NCBI RefSeq assembly: GCF_028898845.1 | Contig: NZ_CP118574.1 | Coordinates: 6,869,001-6,933,000, forward strand | Source of the DNA: Streptomyces sp. WZ-12 | GTDB taxonomy: Bacteria > Actinomycetota > Actinomycetes > Streptomycetales > Streptomycetaceae | Reading direction: 5' to 3' | Length of the DNA: 64,000 nucleotides | Part shown: piece after piece, positions 1 through 9,043 of the stretch | How positions within the stretch are numbered: the stretch's first letter is position 1 | Layout: each line of letters begins with the position of its first letter | Made by a program: the position numbers and the translations under genes | The notes under the pieces: model-generated | Seen by the model: only the letters and a program-made list of their open reading frames with translations | Told to the model about the DNA's origin: nothing | The model's database searches: none

Positions 1-725
1 AACGAGAACCGGTCGCCCCGGTAGTGGATCAGCGCGACGTCGAGCACCCGCCCGGACGCGTCGTAGGTGACACCGGTGTAGTGCAGGATCGGGCTGAGCA
101 GCGGCACCCGCAGCAGCCGGGCGGTCTCGGGGTCGGCCAGCCGCGCCTCGACGGTGTCGGTGATCCGCCCGATCCGCACGCCCACCGCGTCCCGCAGCAC
201 CTTCGTCATCGGCCACCGGGTGAGGTCGGCGGGGTCGATCCGGGCCGCGACGTCGGGGCGCACGTAGTTGCGCGCGTGGTTGGTCGGCTCGTCCGTCGCC
301 TCGTCGCCGCGCAACCGCCGAAAACCGGCGACCTCCGCCGTCTCGGGAAAGTATTCGGACAGTTCGGCGGGAACGGGGACCGGCCCGTGTTCCAGCAGCG
401 CGGTGCGCATCCCGGACTGCTGGGCCACGATCGCGTCCACCGACCCCAACAGCCGCACCGGCGCCCCGCGCCGCGCGCGGGGCTCGATGAAGGTGCCCCG
501 GCGCCGGTGCCGGCTGATCAACCCCTCCGTCTCCAACTCCTTCAGCGCCTGACGCATGGTCAAGACGCTGACGCCGTAGTGCGCGGCGAGCGCGTCCTCG
601 GTGGGCAGCCGTAGTGGTGCGTCGGGCGAGCGACCCAATATGGAGGCGCGCAGGGACTGCGAGACCTGGTACCACAGCGGCAGCTTGCGGTTCAGGGCGA
701 GCGAGTCGGGAGCGAAGGTGGTCAT
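1..725 (-). CDS. GntR-family transcriptional regulator with UTRA domain (3' end outside window)
   Basis: The protein begins MTTFAPDSLALNRKLPLWYQ and has an N-terminal winged helix (about residues 15-80) with the GntR-type stretch LPTEDALAAHYGVSVLTMRQ. A UTRA-like effector domain follows, with the ligand-pocket style sequence ILHYTGVTYDASGRVLDVA near its end. The C terminus runs off the left edge. The gene lies 36 bp downstream of hmgA on the same strand, so it is probably cotranscribed with it. I infer, but cannot show, that it regulates aromatic or tyrosine catabolism. GntR/UTRA proteins usually sense small metabolites. Confidence 0.9.
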   Translation of the reverse strand, partial: MTTFAPDSLALNRKLPLWYQVSQSLRASILGRSPDAPLRLPTEDALAAHYGVSVLTMRQALKELETEGLISRHRRRGTFIEPRARRGAPVRLLGSVDAIVAQQSGMRTALLEHGPVPVPAELSEYFPETAEVAGFRRLRGDEATDEPTNHARNYVRPDVAARIDPADLTRWPMTKVLRDAVGVRIGRITDTVEARLADPETARLLRVPLLSPILHYTGVTYDASGRVLDVALIHYRGDRFS

Positions 726-761
726 GGTGGGTTCCCCGGTCTGCGGAGCTGGTCGGCGGTG

Positions 762-2096
762 CTACGGGCGGAAATGGCGCTGCAGACCCTGCCACACGTC
801 GTCGTAGCCGCGCTGGAGATGGCCGGCGTCCCTGGCCTGCGGGGTGAGCGTCAGCGGCCAGCGGGTCTCGAACATGAAGGCCAGCCCGTCGTCGATCTTC
901 TGCGGGGCCAACTCGGCGGCGCTGGCCCGCTCGAAGGTCTCCCGGTCCGGACCGTGCGCCGACATCATGTTGTGCAACGAGCCGCCGCCGGGCACGAACC
1001 CTCCCTTGCCGCCGGTCTTGGCGTCGTAGGCGCCCTCGATCAGGCCCATGTACTCGGTCATCACATTGCGGTGGAAGTACGGCGGGCGGAAGGTGTCCTC
1101 GCCGACCAGCCAACGCGGCGCGAACACCACGAAGTCGACACCGGCCAGCCCCGGGGTGTCCGAGGGCGAGGTCAGCACCGTGAAGATCGACGGGTCCGGA
1201 TGGTCGTAGCTGATCGAGCCGATGACGTTGAAGCGCCGCAGGTCGTAGACGTAGGGGACGTGGTTGCCGTGCCAGGCGACGACGTCCAGGGGGGAGTGGT
1301 CGTAGGTCGCGGTCCACAGGTGGCCGCCGAACTTGTTGACCACCTCGACCGGGCCCTCGACGTCCTCGTAGGCGGCGGTCGGGGCGAGGAAGTCCCGGGC
1401 GTTCGCCAGGCCGTTGGCGCCGATCGGGCCGAGGTCGGGCAGCTCGAAGGGGCGGCCGTAGTTCTCGCAGACGTAGCCGCGGGCGGTGTCGGCCAACAGC
1501 TCCACCCGGAAGCGGACCCCGCGCGGGATCAGCGCCACATGGCCCGGTTCGGCCCGCAGCAGGCCGAATTCGGTGCGCAGCAGCAGCCCGCCGTGCTCCG
1601 GCACGATCAGCAGCTCGCCGTCCGCGTCGCCGAACACCCGCCGTTCCATGGGGGCGTTGATGTGGTAGAGGTGCACCGCCATCCCGGCGCGCTGGGTGGC
1701 GTCGCCGTTGCCGCCCAGCGTCCACAGGCCGTCGACGAAGTCCGTCGGGTCGGCGGGCTCGGGGAGCGGGTTCCAGCGCAGCCGGTTGGGGTCGGGCAGG
1801 CACTCGGTGAACGGCGCCGAGCGGATCTCGCCGCGGTTGGCGCGGGCGAACGGCGGGTGCGCGGCCGACGGCCGGATGCGGTAGAGCCAGGACCGGCGGT
1901 TGTGCCGGCGCGGTTCGGTGAAGGCGGAGCCGCTGAGCTGCTCCGCGTAGAGCCCGAGGGGGGCTCGTTGGGGGGAATTGCGGCCCACCGGCAGCGCGCC
2001 GGGAACCGCCTCCGAGCTGTGCTCGTTGCCGAAACCGGACGCGTAGGCGAGCCCCTCCGCCGCCTTCCTCGCCCGCTCGTTGGTCGTACCTGCCAT
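762..2096 (-). CDS. hmgA: Homogentisate 1,2-dioxygenase
   Basis: Opens the ring of homogentisate to maleylacetoacetate in tyrosine and phenylalanine catabolism; cytosolic non-haem Fe(II) enzyme. The 444-residue length is normal for the family. The N terminus [19 protein letters not shown] is diagnostic. The iron ligands expected for the family are visible as His342 (PPYFHRN), Glu348 (MTEYMG) and His381 (SAHGPD). ATG at 2096 is preferred over the GTG one codon upstream because GGGAG sits 6 nt before it. The gene is first in a probable two-gene unit with the GntR regulator. No fumarylacetoacetase or maleylacetoacetate isomerase gene is visible next to it. Confidence 0.97.
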   Translation of the reverse strand: MAGTTNERARKAAEGLAYASGFGNEHSSEAVPGALPVGRNSPQRAPLGLYAEQLSGSAFTEPRRHNRRSWLYRIRPSAAHPPFARANRGEIRSAPFTECLPDPNRLRWNPLPEPADPTDFVDGLWTLGGNGDATQRAGMAVHLYHINAPMERRVFGDADGELLIVPEHGGLLLRTEFGLLRAEPGHVALIPRGVRFRVELLADTARGYVCENYGRPFELPDLGPIGANGLANARDFLAPTAAYEDVEGPVEVVNKFGGHLWTATYDHSPLDVVAWHGNHVPYVYDLRRFNVIGSISYDHPDPSIFTVLTSPSDTPGLAGVDFVVFAPRWLVGEDTFRPPYFHRNVMTEYMGLIEGAYDAKTGGKGGFVPGGGSLHNMMSAHGPDRETFERASAAELAPQKIDDGLAFMFETRWPLTLTPQARDAGHLQRGYDDVWQGLQRHFRP

Positions 2097-2161
2097 CACA
2101 CGCTCCCGCCGCTCACGAACCGGACGTCCACGGAATCCAAGGCACCACAGGAATCTCAGCG

Positions 2162-2204
2162 AATCCTATGCAGGACATTAGGATTTGGCGGGGAGCGGCG
2201 TCAA
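2162..2204 (-). promoter_or_regulatory. Predicted hmgA promoter with overlapping palindromic operator
   Basis: On the minus strand TTGACG (complement of 2199-2204) is followed after 18 nt by TAATGT (complement of 2175-2180), a plausible vegetative promoter about 80 bp upstream of hmgA. A perfect inverted repeat AATCCTA-N10-TAGGATT (2162-2168 and 2179-2185) overlaps the -10 box, a usual place for a repressor site. Either the divergent TetR gene or the downstream GntR gene could encode its ligand-responsive binder. Confidence 0.55.
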
Positions 2205-2318
2205 CGAGGAGCGCGCCGCCCCGGCCGAGCCTGGCCGGAAACCCGGCGGATACCGGCCGCGCTGGCCGGATCGCCCCGCCCCGCCATCCCCGGCCCGTGC
2301 GCCGGGCAAGATGACCAT

Positions 2319-3065
2319 GTGCCTCCTTCGACGCCCCCGCCCGCCCCTCGGCCCACCACCCCCACCACCCCGGCAGGACCGCCCGCCCCGCCCCTGCTCC
2401 GCCGCGCGCCCGTCCAGCGGCGCAGCGCCCAGCGCCTGGCCCGGATCCTCGACGCCTGCGCCCAACTGCTCGACGAGACCGGCTACGAGGACCTGAGCAC
2501 CCGCGCGGTGGCCGGCCGCGCCGGGGTCCCGATCGGCTCCGTCTACCGCTTCTTCCCCAACAAGCGGGCGATGGCCGAGGCGCTGGCCCGCCGCAACCTC
2601 GACGCCTACGCGCAGCGCATCACCGCCCGGCTGACCGCCCCGGACCAACCGCCGGGCTGGCGCGGCGCGATGGACGTGGTGATCGACGAATACCTCGCCA
2701 TGAAGCGGACGGTCTCCGGCTTCGCCCTGGTGGAGTTCACTGTCCCCGCCCCGCGCGAGTCCCGGCAGGCCAACTACGAGGTCGCCGACCGGCTGTTGCT
2801 CCTGCTCGCCGGCCGGCTCCGCCTCGACCCCGCCGACCCCCACCTGCGCACCGCCTTCCTGGTCGGCGTGGAGACCGCCGACGCGCTGCTCCAACTCGCC
2901 TTCCGCACCGACCCGTCGGGCGATCCCGCGATCGTCACCGAGACCAAGGAGCTGCTGCGGGCGTATCTGGCGCGCTATCTGGACGGCGCGGAGGGCGGCG
3001 GCGCGGAGGGCGCGGGGTCCGGTCCGGCGGGCGGCGCGGAGGGGGCCGGTGACGGTGCACCCTGA
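2319..3065 (+). CDS. TetR-family regulator
   Basis: A 248-residue TetR protein divergent from hmgA. A proline-rich N-terminal tail (about residues 1-25) precedes the helix-turn-helix domain (about 30-80), recognisable by RILDACAQLL, GYEDLSTRAVAGRAGVPIGS and VYRFFPNKRAM. The rest is an alpha-helical ligand domain, and the C terminus is a Gly/Ala/Glu-rich low-complexity tail. The GTG start at 2319 is the first plausible start in frame; the reading frame stays open far upstream, antisense to hmgA, so the start is uncertain. Candidate targets are the palindrome at 2162-2185 and its own promoter. Confidence 0.85.
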   Translation: MPPSTPPPAPRPTTPTTPAGPPAPPLLRRAPVQRRSAQRLARILDACAQLLDETGYEDLSTRAVAGRAGVPIGSVYRFFPNKRAMAEALARRNLDAYAQRITARLTAPDQPPGWRGAMDVVIDEYLAMKRTVSGFALVEFTVPAPRESRQANYEVADRLLLLLAGRLRLDPADPHLRTAFLVGVETADALLQLAFRTDPSGDPAIVTETKELLRAYLARYLDGAEGGGAEGAGSGPAGGAEGAGDGAP

Positions 3066-3120
3066 GGGGCGCCGCGGGGTATTCGGCCAGGGCGGGCGCG
3101 AAGTGCCGCTGGCGGCCACG

Positions 3121-3139
3121 AAACTACCGGCGCTAGTTT
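3121..3139. promoter_or_regulatory. Palindromic operator upstream of the aldehyde/alcohol dehydrogenase pair
   Basis: Perfect inverted repeat AAACTA-N7-TAGTTT, 84 bp before the aldehyde dehydrogenase start. It matches 14 of 19 positions of the site at 7606-7624 in front of the TetR/acyl-CoA dehydrogenase pair, suggesting one regulator for both. Confidence 0.55.
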
Positions 3140-3222
3140 GGACGGTGTCCCCCTAGGAAGTGCCCCGGGGCGCCCCTAGGGTGGCCGACCACCGTTCCCA
3201 GCCGGCCCGGGAGGACCGCGAC

Positions 3223-4617
3223 GTGAAGCACCACGAGGCGTTGTTCATCGACGGAGACTGGCGGCCCGCCGCCGGCGGCGAGACCATCGAGGTCGTCAAC
3301 CCGGCCGACGAACGGGTCATCGCCACCGTCCCCGCCGGCTCCGCGGCCGACGTGGACGCCGCGGTGCGGGCCGCCCGCGCGGCGCTGCCCACCTGGGCCG
3401 CCACCCCGCCCGCCGCCCGCGCCGACCTGCTGGCCGCGCTGCGCGACCAACTCGCCGACCGCGCCGAGGAGATCGCCCGGACGGTCACCGCCGAACTGGG
3501 CGCACCGCTGGCCTTCAGCCGCACCGTGCACGCCGGGCTCCCGATCACGGTCTGCGGCACCTACGCCGAACTCGCCCGCACCCACGCCTTCGAGGAGACC
3601 CTCGGCACCTCCACCGTGCTGCACGAACCGATCGGCGTGGTGGGCGCGATCACGCCGTGGAACTACCCGCTGCACCAGATCGTCGCCAAGGTCGCCCCGG
3701 CCCTGGCGGCGGGCTGCACCGTCGTCCTCAAGCCCGCCGAGGACACCCCGTTGGTGGCCCAGTTGTTCGTCGAGTGCGTCGCGGCGGCCGGCATACCGGC
3801 CGGCGTCGTCAACCTCGTCACCGGCCGCGGCCCGGTCGCCGGCCACGCCCTCGCCGCGCACGACGGCGTCGACCTGGTCTCCTTCACCGGCTCGACCGCG
3901 GTGGGGCGGACCATCGGCGCGCTCGCCGGCGGCGCGGTCAAGCGGGTGGCGCTGGAGCTCGGCGGCAAGTCCGCCAACGTGATCCTGCCCGGCGCCGACC
4001 TCGGCCGGGCGGTGGCGGTCGGCGTCGCCAACGTCATGGCCAACTCCGGCCAGACGTGCAGCGCCTGGACCCGGATGCTGGTCCACCGCGACCAGTACGA
4101 CGAGGCGGTGGAGCTGGCCGCGACCGCGGCCGCCAAGTACGTCCCCGGCGAGCGGATCGGCCCGCTGGTCAGCGCCCGCCAGCGGGACCAGGTGGTCGGC
4201 TACCTCGAACGCGGCGTCGCCGAGGGCGCCCGGCCCGTCATCGGCGGCCCGCGGACGCCCGAGGGGCCCGGCTTCCACGTCCACCCCACCGTCTTCGCCG
4301 ACGTCACCCCGGAGATGACGATCGCCCAGGAGGAGATCTTCGGCCCGGTCCTGTCGATCCTGCGCTACGAGGACGAGGACGACGCCGTGCGGATCGCCAA
4401 CGGCACCGTCTACGGACTGGCCGGCGCGGTCTGGGCGGCCGACGACGCCACGGCGGTCGCCTTCGCCCGCCGCCTGGACACCGGCCAGGTCGACATCAAC
4501 GGCGGCCGCTTCAACCCGCTGGCCCCGTTCGGCGGTTACAAGAAGTCCGGGACCGGCCGCGAGCTGGGGCCGCACGGCCTGGCCGAGTACCTCCAGACCA
4601 AGTCCCTTCAGTTCTGA
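3223..4617 (+). CDS. NAD(P)-dependent aldehyde dehydrogenase
   Basis: Oxidises an aldehyde to the acid; cytosolic ALDH superfamily. The 464-residue protein carries TPWNYP (substrate/cofactor Asn147), the Rossmann element FTGSTAVGR, the general base Glu245 in LELGGKSANV and the nucleophile Cys279 in SGQTCSAW. The C-terminal PFGGYKKSGTGRELG is typical. GTG 3223 is chosen because GGGAGGA lies about 7 nt upstream; the frame is open further back but without a ribosome site. An alcohol dehydrogenase follows 105 bp later on the same strand, so an alcohol-aldehyde-acid route is likely. The substrate cannot be read from sequence. Confidence 0.93.
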   Translation: MKHHEALFIDGDWRPAAGGETIEVVNPADERVIATVPAGSAADVDAAVRAARAALPTWAATPPAARADLLAALRDQLADRAEEIARTVTAELGAPLAFSRTVHAGLPITVCGTYAELARTHAFEETLGTSTVLHEPIGVVGAITPWNYPLHQIVAKVAPALAAGCTVVLKPAEDTPLVAQLFVECVAAAGIPAGVVNLVTGRGPVAGHALAAHDGVDLVSFTGSTAVGRTIGALAGGAVKRVALELGGKSANVILPGADLGRAVAVGVANVMANSGQTCSAWTRMLVHRDQYDEAVELAATAAAKYVPGERIGPLVSARQRDQVVGYLERGVAEGARPVIGGPRTPEGPGFHVHPTVFADVTPEMTIAQEEIFGPVLSILRYEDEDDAVRIANGTVYGLAGAVWAADDATAVAFARRLDTGQVDINGGRFNPLAPFGGYKKSGTGRELGPHGLAEYLQTKSLQF

Positions 4618-4722
4618 GCGGTTTCGAGCAGCTCTCACCCGGTCCGGGGCCGCATGACCGTCATGTTCCGCCCGCCCCGCGTCGCCCCGCCCGCCCGTCC
4701 CGTCGTCGCCCGAGGAGTCCCC

Positions 4723-5823
4723 GTGGTCCGCGCCGCCGTTCTGCCCGCCGTCAACGCCCCGTTGGAGGTCACCGAGATCGAGCTGCCCGCGCCGGGCCCG
4801 GGGCAGGTCCGGGTCCGGCTCGCCGCCGCCGGAGTCTGCCACTCCGACCTGTCGCTGTCCAACGGGACGCTGCGCCAGCCCGCGCCCGCGGTGCTCGGCC
4901 ACGAGGGCGCCGGCACCGTCACCGCGGTGGGGCCGGAGGTGACCGGGGTCGCCCCCGGCGACCCGGTGGTCCTCAACTGGGCGCCGTCCTGCGGCGACTG
5001 CCACTTCTGCGGGGTGGCCGAGCCGTGGCTGTGCGCACACGCCGGGCGGGCCGCCGGCGCCCCCTACGCCACCCTCGGCGCCGACGGCAGCGCGCTCTAC
5101 CCGGGCCTGGGCACCGCCGCGTTCGCCGAGGAGACCCTGGTACCGGCGCGCGCCGCGCTACCGCTGCCGGCCGGGGTGCCGTTGGTGGACGCGGCGCTGC
5201 TCGGCTGCGCGGTGCTCACCGGCTGGGGCGCGATCCACCACAGCGCCCGGGTGCGGGCGGGGGAGTCGGTGGTGGTCTACGGCGTCGGCGGGGTGGGCCT
5301 GGCGACCCTCCAGGCGGCGCGGATCGCCGGGGCCGGCCCGATCGTGGCGGTGGACGTCTCCCCGGCGAAGGAGGAGTTGGCCCGCGCGGCCGGTGCCACC
5401 GACTTCCTGGTCGCCGACGGCCCGGCGTTCTTCGAGAAGGAGGGCGCCCGGCGGGTCCGGGCCCTCACCGGCGGCGTGGGCGCCGATGTCGCGGTGGAGT
5501 GCGTGGGGCGGGCGGAGACCATCCGCGCGGCCTGGTCCGCCACCCGCCGCGGCGGCCGGACGACGGTGGTGGGCATCGGCGGCAAGGACCAGCAGGTCGC
5601 CTTCTCCGCCCTGGAGTTGTTCCACTTCGGCCGGACGCTGGCCGGCTGCGTCTACGGCAACAGCGATCCGGCCCGGGACCTGCCGGTGATCGCCGAGCAC
5701 GTCCGCTCCGGGGCGCTGGACCTCTCCGGGCTGATCACCGAACGGATCGGACTGGACGGCATCCCGGCCGCGTTCGAGGCGATGCTCGCCGGGAAGGGCG
5801 GCCGGGCGCTGGTCGTCTTCTGA
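4723..5823 (+). CDS. Zinc-dependent alcohol dehydrogenase (MDR family)
   Basis: Medium-chain alcohol dehydrogenase, 366 residues. The catalytic zinc ligands are in AGVCHSD and GHEGAG, and the structural zinc site has four cysteines in SCGDCHFCGVAEPWLC. The coenzyme fold is VVYGVGGVGLATLQ followed by the acidic end of strand 2 (AVDVS), favouring NAD. The GTG start at 4723 has GAGGA a few nt upstream. It resembles the aryl/short-chain alcohol dehydrogenases of actinobacteria. It probably works with the preceding aldehyde dehydrogenase. Confidence 0.93.
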   Translation: MVRAAVLPAVNAPLEVTEIELPAPGPGQVRVRLAAAGVCHSDLSLSNGTLRQPAPAVLGHEGAGTVTAVGPEVTGVAPGDPVVLNWAPSCGDCHFCGVAEPWLCAHAGRAAGAPYATLGADGSALYPGLGTAAFAEETLVPARAALPLPAGVPLVDAALLGCAVLTGWGAIHHSARVRAGESVVVYGVGGVGLATLQAARIAGAGPIVAVDVSPAKEELARAAGATDFLVADGPAFFEKEGARRVRALTGGVGADVAVECVGRAETIRAAWSATRRGGRTTVVGIGGKDQQVAFSALELFHFGRTLAGCVYGNSDPARDLPVIAEHVRSGALDLSGLITERIGLDGIPAAFEAMLAGKGGRALVVF

Positions 5824-5829
5824 GGCCGG

Positions 5830-5866
5830 GCCGGGCGTCCGGCGCGCGCCGGGCCGGGCGCCCGGC
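5830..5866. terminator. GC-rich hairpin between convergent genes
   Basis: A stem of about 14 bp (5830-5843 with 5853-5866, one G-U pair, 9-nt loop) fills the 46-bp gap between the convergent alcohol dehydrogenase and urea transporter. It probably ends both transcripts. No U-tract is seen, as is usual in Streptomyces. Confidence 0.55.
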
Positions 5867-5869
5867 GCG

Positions 5870-6862
5870 TCAGCCGGCGGCCCGGCGCAGCCGGGGGAAG
5901 GCCGGCGCGGCCGCCAGGAACACCAGCGCCACCAGCACGAACGGCCAGGTGAAGGCGTGCCCGCCGGACGGTGCGAAGAGCGCGCCGAGGGCCGGGCTGA
6001 GCACGGTGGAGGCGACCGCGCCGACCATCGCGTACCCCACGCTCCAGGCGTCGGTGACCAGGAAGACCCCGCCCAACGCCATGGCGACCAGCACCGCGTC
6101 GTAGCCCATCAGGCCCTGCCGCACCTGGTCGGCGGGGGCGCCGAGCGCCCAGGACGTGGCGATGGACATGGCGCTGCCGGCGCAGGCCAGCAGGCCCAGG
6201 CGGCGGTCGGCCAGGAAGATGCCGATCAGGAAGATGAGGCCGACGTACCACTGCGGCATCAGGAAGATCTCGCCGATGTTGGTGAAGAAGGCGTGCCAGA
6301 GGTCGGTGAGGCTGAGCGCGGTCGGCCCGGACGCCGTCCTGGGCAGCGCGGCGAGATCGTCGGTCAGGTGCCAGACGCGCTGGAAGCCGGGCGCGGCGAC
6401 GGTCAGCGCGCTGGCCGTCAGGCAGAACGGCAGGGTGAGGGTGGGCAGGTCCCAGGTCCCCAACACCCGTGCGGCGGCCGCCGTGACGACGGTCACGGCC
6501 GCGCTGGCGGCCACCGCGATCAGCAGCGTGGAGAGGTGGTCGGCGTCGAGGAAGACCGCACAGGCGACGCCGACCAGGCAGGCGTTGAAGCCCTCCAGCC
6601 CGACCGCGATCCGGCCGCGGTCCACGCCCAGCAGCCGCGCGGTGCCGGTGCCGACGGCCGCGCCGAGCAGCCCGTAGAGGCCGTACTGCCAGCCCGCGGC
6701 GAACAGCGCCACGGAGAACACCAACCCGGCCAGGGCGCTGGGCAGGAAGTCGACCTGTGCCTGGCCGCGCAGCACCGCCGCGAGTCCTCTCCCCCAGCGG
6801 GTCGTCGACACGTCGAAGCTCTTCGCAACCGGCCCGCCCTCGGCCGTGCTGGGTTGGCGCAT
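5870..6862 (-). CDS. Urea transporter (UT family)
   Basis: Channel-like urea permease in the cytoplasmic membrane. It has about ten hydrophobic segments in two similar halves, with family signatures GLEGFNACLVG and LPTLTLPFCL in the first half and NIGEIFL and GYDAVLVAMALGG in the second. From ATG 6862 (GGAGG 5 nt upstream) it is 330 residues, usual for bacterial UT proteins; an ATG at 6913 would add 17 residues. No urease genes are adjacent, so it may supply urea to a urease encoded elsewhere. Confidence 0.9.
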   Translation of the reverse strand: MRQPSTAEGGPVAKSFDVSTTRWGRGLAAVLRGQAQVDFLPSALAGLVFSVALFAAGWQYGLYGLLGAAVGTGTARLLGVDRGRIAVGLEGFNACLVGVACAVFLDADHLSTLLIAVAASAAVTVVTAAAARVLGTWDLPTLTLPFCLTASALTVAAPGFQRVWHLTDDLAALPRTASGPTALSLTDLWHAFFTNIGEIFLMPQWYVGLIFLIGIFLADRRLGLLACAGSAMSIATSWALGAPADQVRQGLMGYDAVLVAMALGGVFLVTDAWSVGYAMVGAVASTVLSPALGALFAPSGGHAFTWPFVLVALVFLAAAPAFPRLRRAAG

Positions 6863-6938
6863 TTCCGCCTCCGCAGGACACACATCGTCCCTGCCCGCCA
6901 GGGACTGGTGCACTGTACATGCGTTTCCTGAAATCGCC

Positions 6939-7577
6939 TCAGCCAGGTGCCAGTTCGGGGTGGTGCAGGCCCAGGCCGTCCACCAGCGCCAGCAGCCCGG
7001 CCTCGAACGCGCCCTCGTCCACCCGGCGTTGGTGCTCGGCCAGCAAGTGCGCCTGGCCCAGGTGCGGATAGGCGGCCGGGTCGTAGGCCCCGGGGTCGTC
7101 CACGAAGCCGCGGGCGAACGAGCCGAGAGCCGAGCCGGCGACGAAGTACCGCACCATCGCGCACACCTTGGTGGCCAGGGCCGGAGGCCAGCCGGCCTCG
7201 ACCATGCCGCCGAACGCCGCGTCGGCCATCTTCAGCCCGGCCGGCCGGCGGCCCGGGCCCTGGGCCAGGAACGGCACGATGTGCGGATGGGCGGCCAGCG
7301 CCGCGCGGTAGGAGCGGGCCCAGTCCAGCAGGCCGGCCCGCCAGTCGGCGCCGGTGGCCAGGGTGGAGACGTCGACTTGGGCGATGACGGTGTCGGCCAC
7401 CGCGTCGAGGATCTCGTCCTTGGTGGTGAAGTGGTTGTAGAGGGAGGGGCCGCTCACCCCCAACTCCGCCGCCAGCCGCCGGGTGGAGAGCGCCGCCAGC
7501 CCCTCCGCGTCGATCAGCGCCAGCGCGGTGGTGACGATGCGCTCGCGGCTCAGCAGGGGCTTGCGGGGTCGGGCCAT
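6939..7577 (-). CDS. TetR-family regulator
   Basis: A 212-residue repressor beginning MARPRKPLLSRERIV with helix-turn-helix LSTRRLAAELGVSGPSLYNH (about residues 28-50) and a TetR_C-type ligand domain. It is divergent from the acyl-CoA dehydrogenase at 7668. A strong palindrome (7606-7624) lies between them, and a similar one precedes the aldehyde dehydrogenase at 3223. I infer that it represses itself, the acyl-CoA dehydrogenase and the dehydrogenase pair. An in-frame ATG at 7586 is an alternative start. Confidence 0.9.
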   Translation of the reverse strand: MARPRKPLLSRERIVTTALALIDAEGLAALSTRRLAAELGVSGPSLYNHFTTKDEILDAVADTVIAQVDVSTLATGADWRAGLLDWARSYRAALAAHPHIVPFLAQGPGRRPAGLKMADAAFGGMVEAGWPPALATKVCAMVRYFVAGSALGSFARGFVDDPGAYDPAAYPHLGQAHLLAEHQRRVDEGAFEAGLLALVDGLGLHHPELAPG

Positions 7578-7605
7578 GCCGCACATAGTAGGGGCTGCCG
7601 ACAAG

Positions 7606-7624
7606 AAACTAGCAGTGCTAATTA
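7606..7624. promoter_or_regulatory. Divergent TetR operator
   Basis: AACTAGCA-N1-TGCTAATT (7607-7623) is a near-perfect palindrome (7 of 8 arm positions) midway between the TetR start (7577) and the acyl-CoA dehydrogenase start (7668). It is related to the site at 3121-3139. Confidence 0.6.
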
Positions 7625-7667
7625 ATGCGCCCCGTGCGCTCCCGTTCCCGTCGACAAGGGGCCCGAG

Positions 7668-8852
7668 ATGAACCTGGAGCTCACTGAAGAGCAGACCGCG
7701 GTGCGCCGGCTCGCCGCGGACTTCACCGCCCGCGAGATCGCCCCGCACGCCAGGGACTGGGACCGCGCCGAACGCGTCGACCCGGGCATCGTCCGCAAGC
7801 TCGGCGACCTCGGCTTCCTGGGGCTGACCCTCCCCGAGGAGTACGGCGGCTCCGGCGGCGACCACCTCGCCTACGCCCTGGTCACCGAGGAGTTGGGGCG
7901 CGGCGACTCCGCGGTCCGCGGCATCGTCTCGGTCTCGCTCGGGCTGGTCGCCAAGACCCTCGCGGCCTGGGGCGATGAGGAGCAGAAGCGCGCCTGGCTG
8001 CCCCGGCTCGCCGCGGGCGAGGCGCTCGGCTGCTTCGGCCTCACCGAGCCCGGCACCGGTTCCGACGCCGCCGCCCTGACCACCCGCGCGGTGCGGGCCG
8101 GAGGGGGCGCCTCCCGTTCGGGCGGAGCCGGGAGCGGGGGAGACTGGATCATCGACGGCGGCAAGATGTTCATCACCAACGGCACCGTGGCGGACGTCGT
8201 CCTGCTCTTCGCCCGGACCGGCGGCCCCGGCCACAAGGGGATCAGCGCCTTCCTGATACCCACCGACACCCCGGGCCTGACCCGCCGCCCGATCCACGGC
8301 AAGCTGGGGCTGCGCGGCCAGGCCACCGCCGAACTCGTCCTGGAGGGCGTGCGGGTGCCGGCCGCCGCCCTGCTCGGCCCCGAGGGCAAGGGCTTCTCGG
8401 TCGCGATGTCCGCGTTGGCCAAGGGGCGGATGTCGGTCGCCGCCGGCTGCGTCGGCATCGCCCAGGCCGCGCTGGACGCCGCCCTCGAATACGCCGGCCA
8501 GCGCGAGCAGTTCGGCGCCCCGATCGCCGGCCGGCAGCTCGTCCAGGAGCTGATCAGCGACATCGCGGTGGACGTGGACGCGGCGCGGCTGCTGACCTGG
8601 CGGGTGGCCGACCTGATCGACCGCGGCGAACCGTTCGCCACCGAGGCGTCCAAGGCGAAGCTGTTCGCCTCCGAGGCGGCGGTGCGCGCCGCGGGCAACG
8701 CCCTCCAGGTCTTCGGCGGTTACGGCTACATCGACGAGTACCCGGTCGGCAAACTGCTGCGGGACGCCCGGGTGATGACCCTCTACGAGGGCACCAGCCA
8801 GATCCAGAAGCTGCTCATCGGCCGCGCGCTGACCGGGGTCTCCGCCTTCTAG
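7668..8852 (+). CDS. Acyl-CoA dehydrogenase
   Basis: FAD-dependent alpha,beta-dehydrogenation of an acyl-CoA; 394 residues, the normal length. Family signatures include CFGLTEPGTGSDAAAL, the flavin/substrate segment MFITNG and the C-terminal FGGYGYIDEYPVGKLLRD. The catalytic base is Glu374 in LYEGTSQIQK. A Gly/Ser-rich insertion lies at about residues 145-160, between the two conserved middle-domain motifs. Its stop overlaps by 4 bp the stop of the convergent DUF6191 gene. Chain-length preference cannot be read; short or branched chains are likely from overall resemblance. Confidence 0.93.
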   Translation: MNLELTEEQTAVRRLAADFTAREIAPHARDWDRAERVDPGIVRKLGDLGFLGLTLPEEYGGSGGDHLAYALVTEELGRGDSAVRGIVSVSLGLVAKTLAAWGDEEQKRAWLPRLAAGEALGCFGLTEPGTGSDAAALTTRAVRAGGGASRSGGAGSGGDWIIDGGKMFITNGTVADVVLLFARTGGPGHKGISAFLIPTDTPGLTRRPIHGKLGLRGQATAELVLEGVRVPAAALLGPEGKGFSVAMSALAKGRMSVAAGCVGIAQAALDAALEYAGQREQFGAPIAGRQLVQELISDIAVDVDAARLLTWRVADLIDRGEPFATEASKAKLFASEAAVRAAGNALQVFGGYGYIDEYPVGKLLRDARVMTLYEGTSQIQKLLIGRALTGVSAF

Positions 8853-9043
8853 TGCCCGTCCGCCGGGTCCGCTGGGGGCCGCGGTGCCCGCATCGTGATG
8901 ACGACGGTCCCGGAGGCGAGGTCTATCGGCCCGTCACCGGCGTCCCCGTCGCCGACGTCGTCCACCACCAGCGACATCCGTTGCCGCTCCTCGTCGGCGC
9001 GCTTACGGCCGGGTGCGAACAGCTCTTCCACGACGTTGAACAC
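8849..9043 (-). CDS. DUF6191-like small protein
   Basis: A 64-residue protein starting at GTG 9043 (AAGGGGG 5 nt upstream) with VFNVVEELFAPGRKRADEER, then DVGDGDAGDGPIDLASGTVVI. The pattern matches a small conserved Streptomyces family annotated as DUF6191; its function is unknown. It is convergent with the acyl-CoA dehydrogenase, with a 4-bp overlap of the stop codons. Confidence 0.75.
   Translation of the reverse strand: MFNVVEELFAPGRKRADEERQRMSLVVDDVGDGDAGDGPIDLASGTVVITMRAPRPPADPADGH

Noticed and set aside
759..2318. Long plus-strand open frame antisense to hmgA that joins the TetR gene
   Set aside because: In very high GC DNA antisense frames stay open by chance. The Arg/Gly/Val-rich product has no motif, and the real TetR sequence starts only near 2319.
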